A stretch of 21,180 nt of DNA. Source: a virus. Below are positions 6,585-13,407 of this stretch, piece after piece (position 1 is the first letter of the stretch; every line of letters begins with the position of its first letter). The position numbers and the translations under genes are program-made. Below the pieces are notes generated by a model. That model did not search any database, was not told the origin of the DNA, and worked only from the letters and a program-made list of their open reading frames with translations. The stretch is from the IMG/VR virus record IMGVR_UViG_3300044695_002543, positions 1 to 21,180 of that record; one strand, 5' to 3'.

Positions 6585-6791
6585 CTAATTATTTAGTTTA
6601 TATTCTTCTTGGTATTCTACCCAAATATTGCCAGAGATTTTATTGTATATAGTTTTTGCTAATCTACTGACGCTTTTTTCAACTCCATTTATAGATGGAT
6701 CATCCGATTTATACCATGAATAACAACCCTCATCCTTTGAGGATTCATATCCATTAGACTTGGCCCATCTTTTTACTTCAGACCATAACAT
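6585..6791 (-). CDS. Small hypothetical protein, 68 aa
   Basis: Begins MLWSEVKRWAKSNGYESSKD at the ATG that overlaps the previous stop (TAATG); longer in-frame starts would run deep into the upstream gene. The WSEVKRWAKSNGY..SK...YSWYK pattern, a helix followed by tryptophan-rich strands, resembles small phage proteins of unknown function. It ends 9 bp before DUF1501. No signal peptide. Confidence 0.7.
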   Translation of the reverse strand: MLWSEVKRWAKSNGYESSKDEGCYSWYKSDDPSINGVEKSVSRLAKTIYNKISGNIWVEYQEEYKLNN

Positions 6792-6991
6792 TATTCTGAC
6801 TCGTCTGGATCTAAGAACATTGATAACATTTCGCATTTAGATTTCCAATAATTCATCTCTAATGCTCTATCTAGTAATTGCTCCATCACAATAGCGGCTT
6901 CATGTAAAAGCTCTGATCTATCTATAGCCCTTGCTTGCTTAATTGAGCCTTTCAAAGACTTAATAAGATCGCGTACTTCTTTTTCGTTCAT
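6791..6991 (-). CDS. Small helical hypothetical protein, 66 aa
   Basis: Acidic, all-helical prediction: MNEKEVRDLIKSLKGSIKQA, then LLHEAAIVMEQLLDRALEM, a stretch like that in the protein at 139-345, then a C-terminal MNYWKSKCEMLS. Starts 1 bp after the stop of the gene at 6993, with no clear ribosome binding site, so probably coupled. Function unknown. Confidence 0.65.
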   Translation of the reverse strand: MNEKEVRDLIKSLKGSIKQARAIDRSELLHEAAIVMEQLLDRALEMNYWKSKCEMLSMFLDPDESE

Positions 6992-6992
6992 A

Positions 6993-7214
6993 TTAATAGT
7001 CTAACTGGGCGTATTGGTCTAGCTTATGAACTTGTATAAATACATCAAACAACTTCTTTAACTTGATATCAGTCATTACTGCTAATCCATCTAAGGCGTT
7101 AGCTATTTCATCCTTACTCATATCTGCTTCTACAACACCAAACGATAGATCGTTAAGATCATCTACTATATTAGATAGTTTGTGTATTGCATTTTCCAAA
7201 TCAAACCTGTCCAT
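6993..7214 (-). CDS. Small helical hypothetical protein, 73 aa
   Basis: An acidic, leucine-rich helical protein (NIVDDLNDLSFGVVEADMSK, then EIANALDGLAVMTDIKL). GGAG lies six bases before the ATG at 7214. No motif recognised. In the operon 7748-4642. Confidence 0.7.
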   Translation of the reverse strand: MDRFDLENAIHKLSNIVDDLNDLSFGVVEADMSKDEIANALDGLAVMTDIKLKKLFDVFIQVHKLDQYAQLDY

Positions 7215-7225
7215 TGTAATCTCCT

Positions 7226-7552
7226 TTATGGATAAAATCTTGAAAATTCACCTTGTATATCGCTCACAAAATCATTTTTTCCAGTATCGTCTGGACCAGT
7301 TATAAACTCTTTAGGAACATGCTTGTAAACAGCTTTTTGCTTTGCTTCTTCCCAATCTAAGCACCCATATCGTGACCAATAAAGATATTTAAAACCGTTG
7401 TATGATTTTGTTTCTTGTAGAAGTTTTTCTATCATTATGCACAACTTTGCTTTGGTTGACTGTGGAATCTTGGTCTGAAGCATATCATTAATACTATTTT
7501 TGACATGCTCTAGAAAATCAATCGATACTTGTTTCCTCAGTTTTGTTTTCAT
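7226..7552 (-). CDS. Hypothetical phage protein, 108 aa
   Basis: Start chosen at 7552 because GAGGAA lies seven bases upstream; an ATG 15 bases earlier is itself on that site. It overlaps the end of the gene at 7518 by 35 bases. The N-terminus is basic (MKTKLRKQVSIDFLEHVKNS) and the middle helical. The C-terminal half has the pattern YNGFKYLYWSRYGCLDWEEA...EFITGPDDTGKNDFVSDIQG, a late-phage-type small protein I cannot name. No membrane segment. Confidence 0.65.
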   Translation of the reverse strand: MKTKLRKQVSIDFLEHVKNSINDMLQTKIPQSTKAKLCIMIEKLLQETKSYNGFKYLYWSRYGCLDWEEAKQKAVYKHVPKEFITGPDDTGKNDFVSDIQGEFSRFYP

Positions 7553-7748
7553 TTTCAACTTCCTCATGATTTATAGAGAGATAAGGAACCCACCCTTCGT
7601 CTTCGCCGTCAACACCTTCATTTATCAAAAGTTCTGTAATATCGATATTGTATTCAGAACCATCAGAATAATCATACAGTTTTACTTGAGAATCCAGATA
7701 AGATTTATCCATCTTAGATATATACTTTTTAAGCTCTTGCCAAGTCAT
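7518..7748 (-). CDS. Small hypothetical phage protein, 76 aa
   Basis: Start at 7748 (MTWQELKKYISKMDKSYLDS), with GGAG eight bases upstream; longer in-frame starts lie inside the promoter. The sequence WQEL..YI..M...YLDSQVKLYDYSDGSE has the make-up of small phage proteins in which a helix precedes a beta hairpin. The C-terminus is acidic. First gene of the operon that contains DUF1501. Confidence 0.7.
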   Translation of the reverse strand: MTWQELKKYISKMDKSYLDSQVKLYDYSDGSEYNIDITELLINEGVDGEDEGWVPYLSINHEEVENENKTEETSID

Positions 7749-7773
7749 TATTTGTTCTCCGGGTGAAGTGTTC

Positions 7774-7802
7774 ATTCTACTGTATCGACTCGCTGGAGTC
7801 AA
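7774..7802 (-). promoter_or_regulatory. Sigma70-type promoter for the DUF1501 operon
   Basis: TTGACT at 7797-7802, a 17-bp spacer containing TCGATA, TAGAAT at 7774-7779. The TAG of the -10 box is also the stop codon of the gene at 7777-8076. Seven genes follow without another promoter of this type. Confidence 0.78.
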
Positions 7803-8076
7803 TACTTGAATCTTGCTTTTCAACAAGGTTTAGTCGATTTTTTTCATTAGCATATCTATTGGGGTCTGCGATCTTTGTATTGATTCTATCTTTGGTTGTA
7901 ATATAGAACCCCTTATCATCCTTGCAAACTACTTGATTATCTTCTAAGACAATTACTGGATCTGAGGTATAATTCGTTATATCAATAATCATATCAGATG
8001 TGCTACCGTATGCTGTCTTAGTTGTAATAATAGTACCAGTTTCGTGTGAGCGTGGCTTGTATATCTTTTTTGCCAT
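7777..8076 (-). CDS. Hypothetical protein, 99 aa
   Basis: Soluble and predicted mostly beta in the first 70 residues (GTIITTKTAYGSTSDMIIDI, VIVLEDNQVVCKDDKGFYIT), with a polar, Ser/Asp-rich tail. GGAAAACAA precedes the ATG at 8076. Its stop codon is part of the next promoter's -10 box. Third gene of the UvsE operon; function unknown. Confidence 0.7.
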   Translation of the reverse strand: MAKKIYKPRSHETGTIITTKTAYGSTSDMIIDITNYTSDPVIVLEDNQVVCKDDKGFYITTKDRINTKIADPNRYANEKNRLNLVEKQDSSIDSSESIQ

Positions 8077-8085
8077 TTGTTTTCC

Positions 8086-8415
8086 TTATTTAGATTGAAA
8101 TATCATACAATTTTCTTCACTATCCCATGTAACTTCTAGTTTATCCTCAGAAGCCATTTTTGCAAGCTGAATTCCTAAAACCCAATTTTTGACTTCAGTA
8201 AATATCTTTTGCAATATCAATGTATTCATCAGATATTCATCTTCTGTACGAACACAGTATTGTTTTATAATTGAGGAGACTTCCCTTGGTTTTATATATT
8301 CACTCATTTCTTCTATTGGGATTAGCATTTCGTTAGCAACGTCTTTACCTATGTGCTTTGCTATCTTTTTTATGCTCTTTACCTTAACCATCTTTTCATC
8401 ATTCATATCTGACAT
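8086..8415 (-). CDS. Hypothetical protein, 109 aa
   Basis: Charged and mainly helical (MSDMNDEKMVKVKSIKKIAK...IEEMSEYIKPREVSSIIKQY). No recognised motif; the C-terminal KLEVTWDSEENCMIFQ may form a beta hairpin. The ATG at 8415 overlaps the end of uvsE by 13 bases and has a strong GGAGG seven bases upstream, so it is translated with uvsE. Confidence 0.7.
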   Translation of the reverse strand: MSDMNDEKMVKVKSIKKIAKHIGKDVANEMLIPIEEMSEYIKPREVSSIIKQYCVRTEDEYLMNTLILQKIFTEVKNWVLGIQLAKMASEDKLEVTWDSEENCMIFQSK

Positions 8416-9320
8416 AATTGTTCCTCCATATGCTTAAATATTGCTTTGTCTTTCATCTTTAGCTCAAAGTCAAGATCAAAGTCAAGATCGTGCGTGTCAA
8501 TAGAATTATAAGCAAAATCGGCGTGCGCTCTTGGATTGTTACCGGGGCGACTCTCGCTGTAGTGGAACAGTGGCTTAAAACCTTTCCAAGTGGCGTAACA
8601 GGCCCGTATAGCCTCTTTCTCAGTCAGACCGTCTGGATGGCACTTGTGGTGCAAATAATCAAACGTGATGGGTATATTGGTCGCTGGGTAGAATATTTTT
8701 GTTAGCTCTTTTACAGACCAGCAGTTTACTTTATCGTCATTTTCGATAACAAGTCTGCTACGACAATTGCTATCAAGGCGAGAATAATTGGAGAGAAATC
8801 TAGCAATAATACTATCATGGTCGCCAGTTTTGTTATGTACGTGCAAATTCATTGGTGATCGGTAGTCGGCTGGACATCCGATACGGTCCATGAATGCAGA
8901 ATAGAAATTAAGTTCTCTGATTGTCTTTTGTACCGCTTGTTCGTTTTCAGATGCCAATACATTGAACTCGCTAGGGTGACAAGAAATACGGACCCCAGTA
9001 TCGGAAATAGTCTTTTGAATAAAATCAAACCCAACTTGTATTTTGTCATATTGTGGAAGATCCTCTAGTGTTACATTTGCAAGGTCATATGTTATCAATG
9101 GAAATAGATCACTACTAAGTCTATAGCACAGGTCATTGTCCGCACAATGCTGTATGGTTACACAAGTAGCGATCATATTATGGAATATACGGTCGCCCAA
9201 TGTGTCTAAAGCCTCGTCACGGTCTAAGGACGAGAATCTCTTATAAGTCATGGTCTTGAACTTAACTGGCTCGTCAAGTTCTTGTAATTCTAATGAAATG
9301 CAACAAAGTCCGTACCGCAT
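8403..9320 (-). CDS. uvsE: UV damage endonuclease UvsE/UVDE, 305 aa
   Basis: A TIM-barrel metal-dependent endonuclease that nicks DNA 5' of UV photoproducts and starts an excision pathway independent of UvrABC. Family signatures run in order: RYGLCC at the N-terminus (2-7), HPSEFNVL at 115-122, NLHVH at 158-162, LVIENDD at 190-196, FDYLHH at 220-225, HYSESR at 253-258, AHADF at 265-269 and a C-terminal LDFELKMKDKA. These supply the His, Glu and Asp metal ligands known for this family. 305 aa is full length. The start has AGGAG seven bases upstream. Sunlit-water phages would benefit from it; first gene of the operon 9320-7777. Confidence 0.93.
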   Translation of the reverse strand: MRYGLCCISLELQELDEPVKFKTMTYKRFSSLDRDEALDTLGDRIFHNMIATCVTIQHCADNDLCYRLSSDLFPLITYDLANVTLEDLPQYDKIQVGFDFIQKTISDTGVRISCHPSEFNVLASENEQAVQKTIRELNFYSAFMDRIGCPADYRSPMNLHVHNKTGDHDSIIARFLSNYSRLDSNCRSRLVIENDDKVNCWSVKELTKIFYPATNIPITFDYLHHKCHPDGLTEKEAIRACYATWKGFKPLFHYSESRPGNNPRAHADFAYNSIDTHDLDFDLDFELKMKDKAIFKHMEEQLCQI

Positions 9321-9345
9321 ACATTGTCTCCTGTGTGTCTATGCT

Positions 9346-9374
9346 ATTCTACATCGACACAACAGGGTTGTCAA
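9346..9374 (-). promoter_or_regulatory. Sigma70-type promoter for uvsE
   Basis: TTGACA at 9369-9374, a 17-bp spacer ending in TCGATG, TAGAAT at 9346-9351. The TGA stop of the gene at 9371-9631 is inside the -35 box. Confidence 0.8.
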
Positions 9375-9631
9375 CTCTTGTTTTTCTTCCAAGAGAACAG
9401 ATTGTTTAGGTAGGCTTTTCTTTTACTGCAATTGCATTCTTTTAGATTAAACCAAGCTTTGAATCTTTCTTCTGTTATACCAACTGAATGTAAGACATTT
9501 TCCACAACATCCCCAAGCCCAACCATATCTTCTCTTTTATGAGCATTTGGGTCTATTCCAACAGCCTCTAATTGTTTTATTACTTGATCCATTTCTTGTC
9601 TTATAGCGGTATTTTCTTCTCTTGTTGTCAT
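9371..9631 (-). CDS. Small phage protein with C-x-C motif, 86 aa
   Basis: Start placed at 9631 because GGGGAG lies eight bases upstream; the frame could extend to 9700 but lacks a site there. Residues about 35-60 (GLGDVVENVLHSVGITEERF) followed by CNCSKRKAYLNNLFSW match a pattern common in small phage proteins: 'GLGD..E.....GI', then C-x-C-x2-R-x3-LN. Two cysteines, and nothing else for a full zinc site. Role unknown; possibly a structural or tail-associated small protein in other phages (recalled, unsure). Confidence 0.7.
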   Translation of the reverse strand: MTTREENTAIRQEMDQVIKQLEAVGIDPNAHKREDMVGLGDVVENVLHSVGITEERFKAWFNLKECNCSKRKAYLNNLFSWKKNKS

Positions 9632-10024
9632 TTTTTTTCTCCCCAGTTTGTGGGTTTTCTTCCCATTTATTATCTTTTTCTGTAGTTTTCTGTGGGTCAT
9701 TTACCACAATCTTACATCATATTATACACCCAAAACGACCATAAAACGGGTAGTTATACGAATAGCCTATACATGCACTTAACACTACAAAATACGATAT
9801 AGGATAGTAAGAGTATACATAGTAGACATATATACAATACAACAAAGGTTAGGGCTGAAAATATATTGAAATTCAACCTGGATATTTCACATAATAAATA
9901 ATTATCGCATATCTGTTTCATGTTTCATCGTATGGGTATAGGGTGTATGGAGAGTAGGTAGTAGGTATGTATGTATAGAGAATGACCCCTGCTATCCAGA
10001 GAATAGGACAACAGGGGCCAAAAG
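9632..10024. other. Gene-free AT-rich interval
   Basis: No frame with a ribosome binding site is visible. A TATAAT sits at 9721-9726 on the minus strand, without a good -35 box, and could serve the gene at 9371-9631. Bases 9740-9850 are full of TATAC/GTATA steps. Bases 9930-9985 on the plus strand are G/A/T-only over long stretches (GGGTATAGGGTGTATGGAGA). The right end is the hairpin at 9984-10019. Possible unwinding or origin-like region, or a long regulatory leader; nothing decisive is seen. Confidence 0.4.
9984..10019 (-). terminator. Hairpin terminator after the gene at 10025
   Basis: GGCCCCTG (10019-10012) pairs with CAGGGGTC (9991-9984) in the minus-strand RNA, with a G-U pair at the second position and partial pairing inside (GTCC with GGAT). 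It starts 5 bp after the stop of the gene at 10025. No U-run follows, so it may act as an RNA-stabilising hairpin or a Rho-assisted end. Confidence 0.55.
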
Positions 10025-10294
10025 TTAGTCTTGCATGTGGGTAAGAGCGTAATCTACCATACTAATATACTGGTCTACTTGTCTAGGTGTAAGTTCCTTA
10101 CCATTAGCAGCAAGAGCGTGTCTATATGCTAATCGTTCCCTTTTAGTCATAGTAGTAAGATCTTTAAGCTCATTGATGTAATTCTTGTCTTTTATCTTGA
10201 TAATACTCTTCATTGTCTTGTAAGTATCATCATCTTTATAGTCCTCGTCGTATAAAGTACTCATATATTCGAAAAATTCTCGTTTATTGACCAT
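10025..10294 (-). CDS. Hypothetical phage protein, 89 aa
   Basis: Start set at 10294 (MVNKREFFEYMSTLYDEDYK), nine bases after AAGGAG; a GTG at 10321 is also in frame but poorly placed. The protein is charged and helical, with the C-terminal pattern TMTKRERLAYRHALAANGKE and LTPRQVDQYISMVDY, resembling a small DNA-binding helical domain, though I cannot identify one. Followed by a strong hairpin. Confidence 0.7.
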   Translation of the reverse strand: MVNKREFFEYMSTLYDEDYKDDDTYKTMKSIIKIKDKNYINELKDLTTMTKRERLAYRHALAANGKELTPRQVDQYISMVDYALTHMQD

Positions 10295-10369
10295 TTGAAC
10301 GTACTCCTTATGATTTTTCACCTCAAAAGGGGCGAAATGTTATGTTTTATGGGCCTTTATTGTATAATT

Positions 10370-10804
10370 TCAGCGTAAAACGGGCCTAATTGGAGTATTG
10401 ACTTTTAGTAGTTTATGTGGACTTCTATACATATTTGGGATAGTGTCAGAAGCAACTTCTGGTCCCATGTATATATACCCGTATCCGCCATCATACACTC
10501 GTAATCCCAAGTCATCTATCTCTTGTACTGTATAGACCCCCATATCAGTTAAGTATTGACGTTCGCCATCATTGTTAACATAATAATTACCAGATCGCCC
10601 AACAACCTTAACTCTATCACCACGCTTTAAAGATCGCCAATCTTCTATCTCTTCATACTTCTTTGTCTTCTTAATCTTGGCGGGTTTATTTTTAGCGTTA
10701 GCCCCAATAGTAAATTCTGTATTACAGTGTTTACAAACATGAGATCGTGCGCCATTAATACCATTACATTTCTTACAAAGTTTTTGACCGCGTTTCAATT
10801 TCAT
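10370..10804 (-). CDS. Zinc-ribbon/KOW-like phage protein, 144 aa
   Basis: The N-terminus holds a zinc ribbon, CKKC at 10-13 and CKHC at 24-27, separated by a short loop (NGINGARSHV), followed by a basic linker (KNKPAKIKKTKKYEE). The second half begins RGDRVKVVGRSGNYYV, which looks like an SH3/KOW-type beta barrel, and ends basic. Such proteins could bind nucleic acid or ribosomal/transcription components (inference). Start at 10804 follows GGAG with a six-base spacing; an upstream in-frame ATG at 10828 has no site. Its leader holds one copy of the 33-bp repeat, so it is probably specifically regulated. Confidence 0.75.
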   Translation of the reverse strand: MKLKRGQKLCKKCNGINGARSHVCKHCNTEFTIGANAKNKPAKIKKTKKYEEIEDWRSLKRGDRVKVVGRSGNYYVNNDGERQYLTDMGVYTVQEIDDLGLRVYDGGYGYIYMGPEVASDTIPNMYRSPHKLLKVNTPIRPVLR

Positions 10805-10824
10805 ATTATCTCCAAATGCTAAAG

Positions 10825-10857
10825 TCACTGACTACCAGTACAGGCCAGATCTGATTA
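10825..10857. repeat. 33-bp direct repeat, copy A
   Basis: Starts TCACTGACTACCAGTA and contains the 8-bp palindrome CAGATCTG. It is identical to copy B at 10925-10957 except for one base (position 10841, C versus A). It lies between the promoter at 10879-10907 and the start codon at 10804, in the 5' leader. Confidence 0.85.
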
Positions 10858-10878
10858 ATTCAGGTAAGACAGCCCTTG

Positions 10879-10907
10879 ATTATACATCGGGTTTCTGTGG
10901 TTGTCAA
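10879..10907 (-). promoter_or_regulatory. Sigma70-type promoter between two repeats
   Basis: TTGACA at 10902-10907, a 17-bp spacer containing CCCGATG, TATAAT at 10879-10884. It is flanked by copies A and B of the 33-bp repeat and drives the zinc-ribbon gene at 10804. Confidence 0.82.
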
Positions 10908-10924
10908 CTTGAAAAAATCAAATC

Positions 10925-10957
10925 TCACTGACTACCAGTAAAGGCCAGATCTGATTA
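10925..10957. repeat. 33-bp direct repeat, copy B
   Basis: Begins exactly 100 bp from copy A, with 32 of 33 bases identical. In minus-strand RNA its outer flanks form TCTCAC/GTGAGA (10964-10969 with 10923-10928), followed by TTTGATTTTTT, so here it also looks like a terminator for the gene at 10973. The next minus-strand feature is the -35 box, 17 bp away. Confidence 0.85.
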
Positions 10958-10972
10958 TATAGGGTGAGACAA

Positions 10973-11224
10973 TCATGCGATTATCTTCAATTCCCCTGTA
11001 CTACCATTAAAAGAAGCAAAGAAGCTCTTGCTGATATACTTACCTTCGATACCATCAACGAGCCGCTTACTATATACGTTAATGCGCCAACGGTCATCGT
11101 ATACGTTCATGCTCTTGCACATAAGATAATCCTTTGGCTTTTCAACATGATTGAATATCACATCACACGGAGTAATATTCCAATCGTTCAGTTTCTTAAC
11201 TGGAAATCCATCAATATTCTTCAT
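10973..11224 (-). CDS. Hypothetical protein, 83 aa
   Basis: Start at 11224 (MKNIDGFPVKKLNDWNITPC), nine bases after GGAG; the ATG at 11239 is itself part of that site region. The sequence has several aromatic residues and two Cys, and ends in beta-type strands (RWRINVYSKRLV, SKSFFASFNGS). No family recognised. It has a long leader from the promoter at 11369 that contains a switch-like hairpin pair. Confidence 0.65.
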   Translation of the reverse strand: MKNIDGFPVKKLNDWNITPCDVIFNHVEKPKDYLMCKSMNVYDDRWRINVYSKRLVDGIEGKYISKSFFASFNGSTGELKIIA

Positions 11225-11362
11225 AATATAATTCTCCATAATGAAATCTCACTGACTGTATTGCAATATGTTGATCTCGACGCTTCGCGTGAGACACCCC
11301 ACGATTTCGTTAGATTATCCAAATCCCCCATCTTAACATATGAGAGAATACGATAATCCCAC
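11225..11362 (-). promoter_or_regulatory. Long structured 5' leader with competing stems
   Basis: From the predicted start near 11362 to the start codon at 11224 there are about 138 bases. Minus-strand TCTCAC (11294-11289) can pair either with the nearby GAGA across a tight GAA-loop stem (ACGC/GCGT, with one bulged C), or with GTGAGA at 11252-11247, just before the ribosome binding site. The outer blocks (GTCTCAC and GTCAGTGAGATTT) are shared with repeat copy B. The inner sequence differs. Looks like a cis-regulatory RNA. Confidence 0.45.
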
Positions 11363-11368
11363 CCTCCC

Positions 11369-11397
11369 ATTATACCTTATCGACATACACAACGCAA
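11369..11397 (-). promoter_or_regulatory. Sigma70-type promoter with weak -35
   Basis: TTGCGT at 11392-11397, a 17-bp spacer containing GTCGATAAGG, TATAAT at 11369-11374. Drives the gene at 11224 through a long leader. Confidence 0.65.
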
Positions 11398-11410
11398 GTG
11401 CTTGAGAAGA

Positions 11411-11523
11411 AAGGACTTACGTCAAATGGTTCTATAAAATGACGTAACCCCTTGAAAATAAAAGACTTATGAATCCGGCGGCGGGCCGCGTTCGCCCTAA
11501 ACCCTTGTGGGGCAAGGACTTAG
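11411..11523. repeat. Bipartite hairpin cassette R1
   Basis: Leftmost copy of the intergenic cassette. Right hairpin: CTAAACCCTTG (11497-11507) with CAAGGACTTAG (11513-11523), eleven pairs in minus-strand RNA including tandem G-U. GC core GGCGGCGGGCCGCGTTCG at about 11477-11494. Left part has a longer stem, AAGGACTTACGTCA (11411-11424) with TGACGTAACCCCTT (11440-11453), 12 of 14 paired. It lies between the gene ending at 11541 and the promoter at 11369. Unlike R2-R6 it lacks the AAATATTT block. Confidence 0.8.
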
Positions 11524-11540
11524 AGCAAATCGCGTTTTTC

Positions 11541-11801
11541 CTAGAGAGAGTCGAAGTAGGCTTTGGCTTCCTTCATCTTCTTTTGAATACCAGCATGTAC
11601 AGGCGTATCCCTGTTTACCTTTTCAAAGTCTTCAACGATTGGCGGCTCGTAGTCGCACGTTGTAAATCCTGCATTCTCCTCAAGATAGTCCATATCAACT
11701 TCGCCCAAAAGTTCATGAAGTTCGTCAGGGTCTTTTGCCTCTACTACAAACTTGGCCTTTTTGGCTTCAACATAGTTCATTGTTACTTGATACTTTGGCA
11801 T
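11541..11801 (-). CDS. Small hypothetical phage protein, 86 aa
   Basis: Start at 11801 (MPKYQVTMNYVEAKKAKFVV), with AAGGA seven bases upstream; the frame extends further up only through the hairpin behind the DUF932-like gene. Two strands plus helix of the form YQVTMNYVEAKKAKFVVEAKDPDELHELL, the shape of a ferredoxin-like or 'DpnD/PcfM'-type small domain, are followed by an acidic middle and helical C-terminus. The comparison is weak. Cassette R1 follows its stop. Confidence 0.65.
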   Translation of the reverse strand: MPKYQVTMNYVEAKKAKFVVEAKDPDELHELLGEVDMDYLEENAGFTTCDYEPPIVEDFEKVNRDTPVHAGIQKKMKEAKAYFDSL

Positions 11802-11829
11802 ATTATATTCCTTATAAAGTAGTGAGAGC

Positions 11830-11868
11830 GGGATGGCGGGCGAAAGAAAGATATATTCCCGCCACCCC
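11830..11868 (-). terminator. Strong hairpin after the DUF932-like gene
   Basis: An 11-bp stem: minus-strand GGGGTGGCGGG (11868-11858) with CCCGCCATCCC (11840-11830), one G-U pair, loop 17 bases. It starts 14 bp past the stop at 11883 and 29 bp before the next gene. No U-run follows, so partial termination or an mRNA-protecting hairpin is likely. Confidence 0.55.
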
Positions 11869-11882
11869 AACCCTCCCACTAA

Positions 11883-13079
11883 CTAAGCGTTAAGACTGTA
11901 AACCTTCTCGTAATCCTTGTCGGTGAACGTATCCGCACGACGAAGGATGGTTGCCCAGCGGTCAGCGGACGTTGCCATTAGACTGCCAGCAATCTCATCG
12001 AACTTGACCCATGTAGTATTATCAAACTTCTGACCAGCACGGGTCAAGCCGTTGATGATACCGAACAGGTTACGATTTCCAGCCTCATATTCTCCATACT
12101 GATTAAGGAACTCCGTAGCCTCACGCTTGCTCAGTTTATAATCCGAAGCAACCGACGCCACGATACCCTTAATACTAGCCTTACCAGTTTCCATAGATCG
12201 GGTAGCGAGGAAAGCCTTGATGCCCGGAGCAAGCAACGGAATCTGGTGTTGAATATTCCTAGCGATTTCCAACTTGAGACTATCAAGGTCAATATTACCG
12301 CGATGAACCTTGCGAATCTTCTCACCAGCAGTCTGACCCCAGATGCAACCGTTCATGCAAATCGCACGAAACAAACTAGGCGTCTGACTAATGCGGCGAG
12401 TACCGATCTCGCAGTTACCCACACTAATCATACCACCGTAATCACTATCGTCCGCACCATAGTCCATAATGGTATCGGGGATAAGAACATTACCATAGAT
12501 AGTATCCTCATCGCCACGCCAGTGACTAAAGCGACCGCCGGGAATAAACTCCGACAGCACTTCCAAATACCACCGATTATCAATCGGAGCATACTTGTCG
12601 GTCACGAACGCACGGCAAGTACCGTCCGTATAAGTACGCAGCCGGAACTGCTTGTCGGGATCAACGTGACGCAACGCATTGTTACCAACGATAGCCATAG
12701 TATTAGCATCGCCAGCGTCGAAATCCTCATTCTTTCGCATCTCACGCAGGAACGTGGACGAAGGAATATCGCTACGCACACTAAACTGCTCGACAGCGTG
12801 ATCGGTCGGGCGGAACTTGCGACCATCGCTCAACTGAAGATAAAAATCTCCCTTGTCGGCAACACAAGCAATATCCTTGGTGGCAACCATGATATCCTCA
12901 CGATTTTCCACAGCCATCTGACAGGCTTCCATGACCTGCTCATAGGTCTGGGTCTTTGCCCACCAATCCTTATGAACGTGCGTACCCTCTTGAAAACCCG
13001 TGCCGGTATTACCTTGCAGGGTGCGAACAAACGAACCAGCGTCGGCGGAACTATTAATCTGCAACTTCTCGTAACTCAT
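11883..13079 (-). CDS. DUF932-like phage/plasmid protein, 398 aa
   Basis: Assigned to the DUF932 family (phage/plasmid-like protein) mainly on the stretch LRTYTDGTCRAFVTDKYAPIDN around residues 147-168, matching the family pattern 'R-A-x-hS-x-x-Y-x-P-I-D-N', and on overall length. Upstream FSVRSDIPSSTFLREM (98-114) and downstream SVGNCEIGTRRISQTPSLFR also fit. Soluble, no signal. DUF932 proteins are common in phages and plasmids, and their biochemical role is unknown. Start at 13079 has AGGAG seven bases upstream; an in-frame start at 13109 lies between promoter and site. Higher GC than genes to its left. Single-gene unit ended by a hairpin at 11830. Confidence 0.7.
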   Translation of the reverse strand: MSYEKLQINSSADAGSFVRTLQGNTGTGFQEGTHVHKDWWAKTQTYEQVMEACQMAVENREDIMVATKDIACVADKGDFYLQLSDGRKFRPTDHAVEQFSVRSDIPSSTFLREMRKNEDFDAGDANTMAIVGNNALRHVDPDKQFRLRTYTDGTCRAFVTDKYAPIDNRWYLEVLSEFIPGGRFSHWRGDEDTIYGNVLIPDTIMDYGADDSDYGGMISVGNCEIGTRRISQTPSLFRAICMNGCIWGQTAGEKIRKVHRGNIDLDSLKLEIARNIQHQIPLLAPGIKAFLATRSMETGKASIKGIVASVASDYKLSKREATEFLNQYGEYEAGNRNLFGIINGLTRAGQKFDNTTWVKFDEIAGSLMATSADRWATILRRADTFTDKDYEKVYSLNA

Positions 13080-13116
13080 AATCAAACTCCTAGTAGTGGG
13101 AACTAACAACTCTCGT

Positions 13117-13144
13117 ATTATACAGGCTCAATCGTCAATGTCAA
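13117..13144 (-). promoter_or_regulatory. Sigma70-type promoter for the DUF932-like gene
   Basis: TTGACA at 13139-13144, a 16-bp spacer with GACGATT, TATAAT at 13117-13122. It overlaps the 3' end of the gene at 13128, whose stop is in the spacer. Confidence 0.8.
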
Positions 13145-13361
13145 GGTCGGAAAATAGATTATCGAAACACGATCCACAAGTATTAGAAATAAGCAACTCA
13201 CGCTCATTCGCGGAAAGATAATCTAATACTTTTTCAATCGGGCCGGAACCGCTCATCCAATCAATAACATCCTCTTTATTGACAATAATGGAAATAATGT
13301 TGCCACACTTCCAGCACTGGCAATCCATCACGAACGAACGATCTTGATATGCTGCAACCAT
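13128..13361 (-). CDS. Small zinc-binding phage protein, 77 aa
   Basis: Two Cys pairs, C16-x2-C19 and C62-x2-C65, frame a helical middle (VNKEDVIDWMSGSGPIEKVLDYLSANERELLIS). This is a family widespread in phages: a zinc-ribbon with a 'NKED...W...G..I...L.YLSA.ERELLIS..C..CFD.LF' pattern, usually left as hypothetical. Start at 13361 follows AAGGTG. Single gene behind its own promoter. Confidence 0.8.
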   Translation of the reverse strand: MVAAYQDRSFVMDCQCWKCGNIISIIVNKEDVIDWMSGSGPIEKVLDYLSANERELLISNTCGSCFDNLFSDLDIDD

Positions 13362-13379
13362 GTTTTCACCTTTTCCACG

Positions 13380-13407
13380 ATCATACCATAGATATCGGCA
13401 CAGTCAA
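13380..13407 (-). promoter_or_regulatory. Sigma70-type promoter
   Basis: TTGACT at 13402-13407, a 16-bp spacer with GCCGATATC, TATGAT at 13380-13385. An AAATATTTTTTT block starts 14 bp upstream of the -35 box, where an UP element would sit. Confidence 0.78.

Noticed and set aside
12246-13106. Long plus-strand open frame (286 codons)
   Set aside because: It is the antisense of the DUF932-like gene, has a low-complexity composition, and no promoter or binding site points its way.
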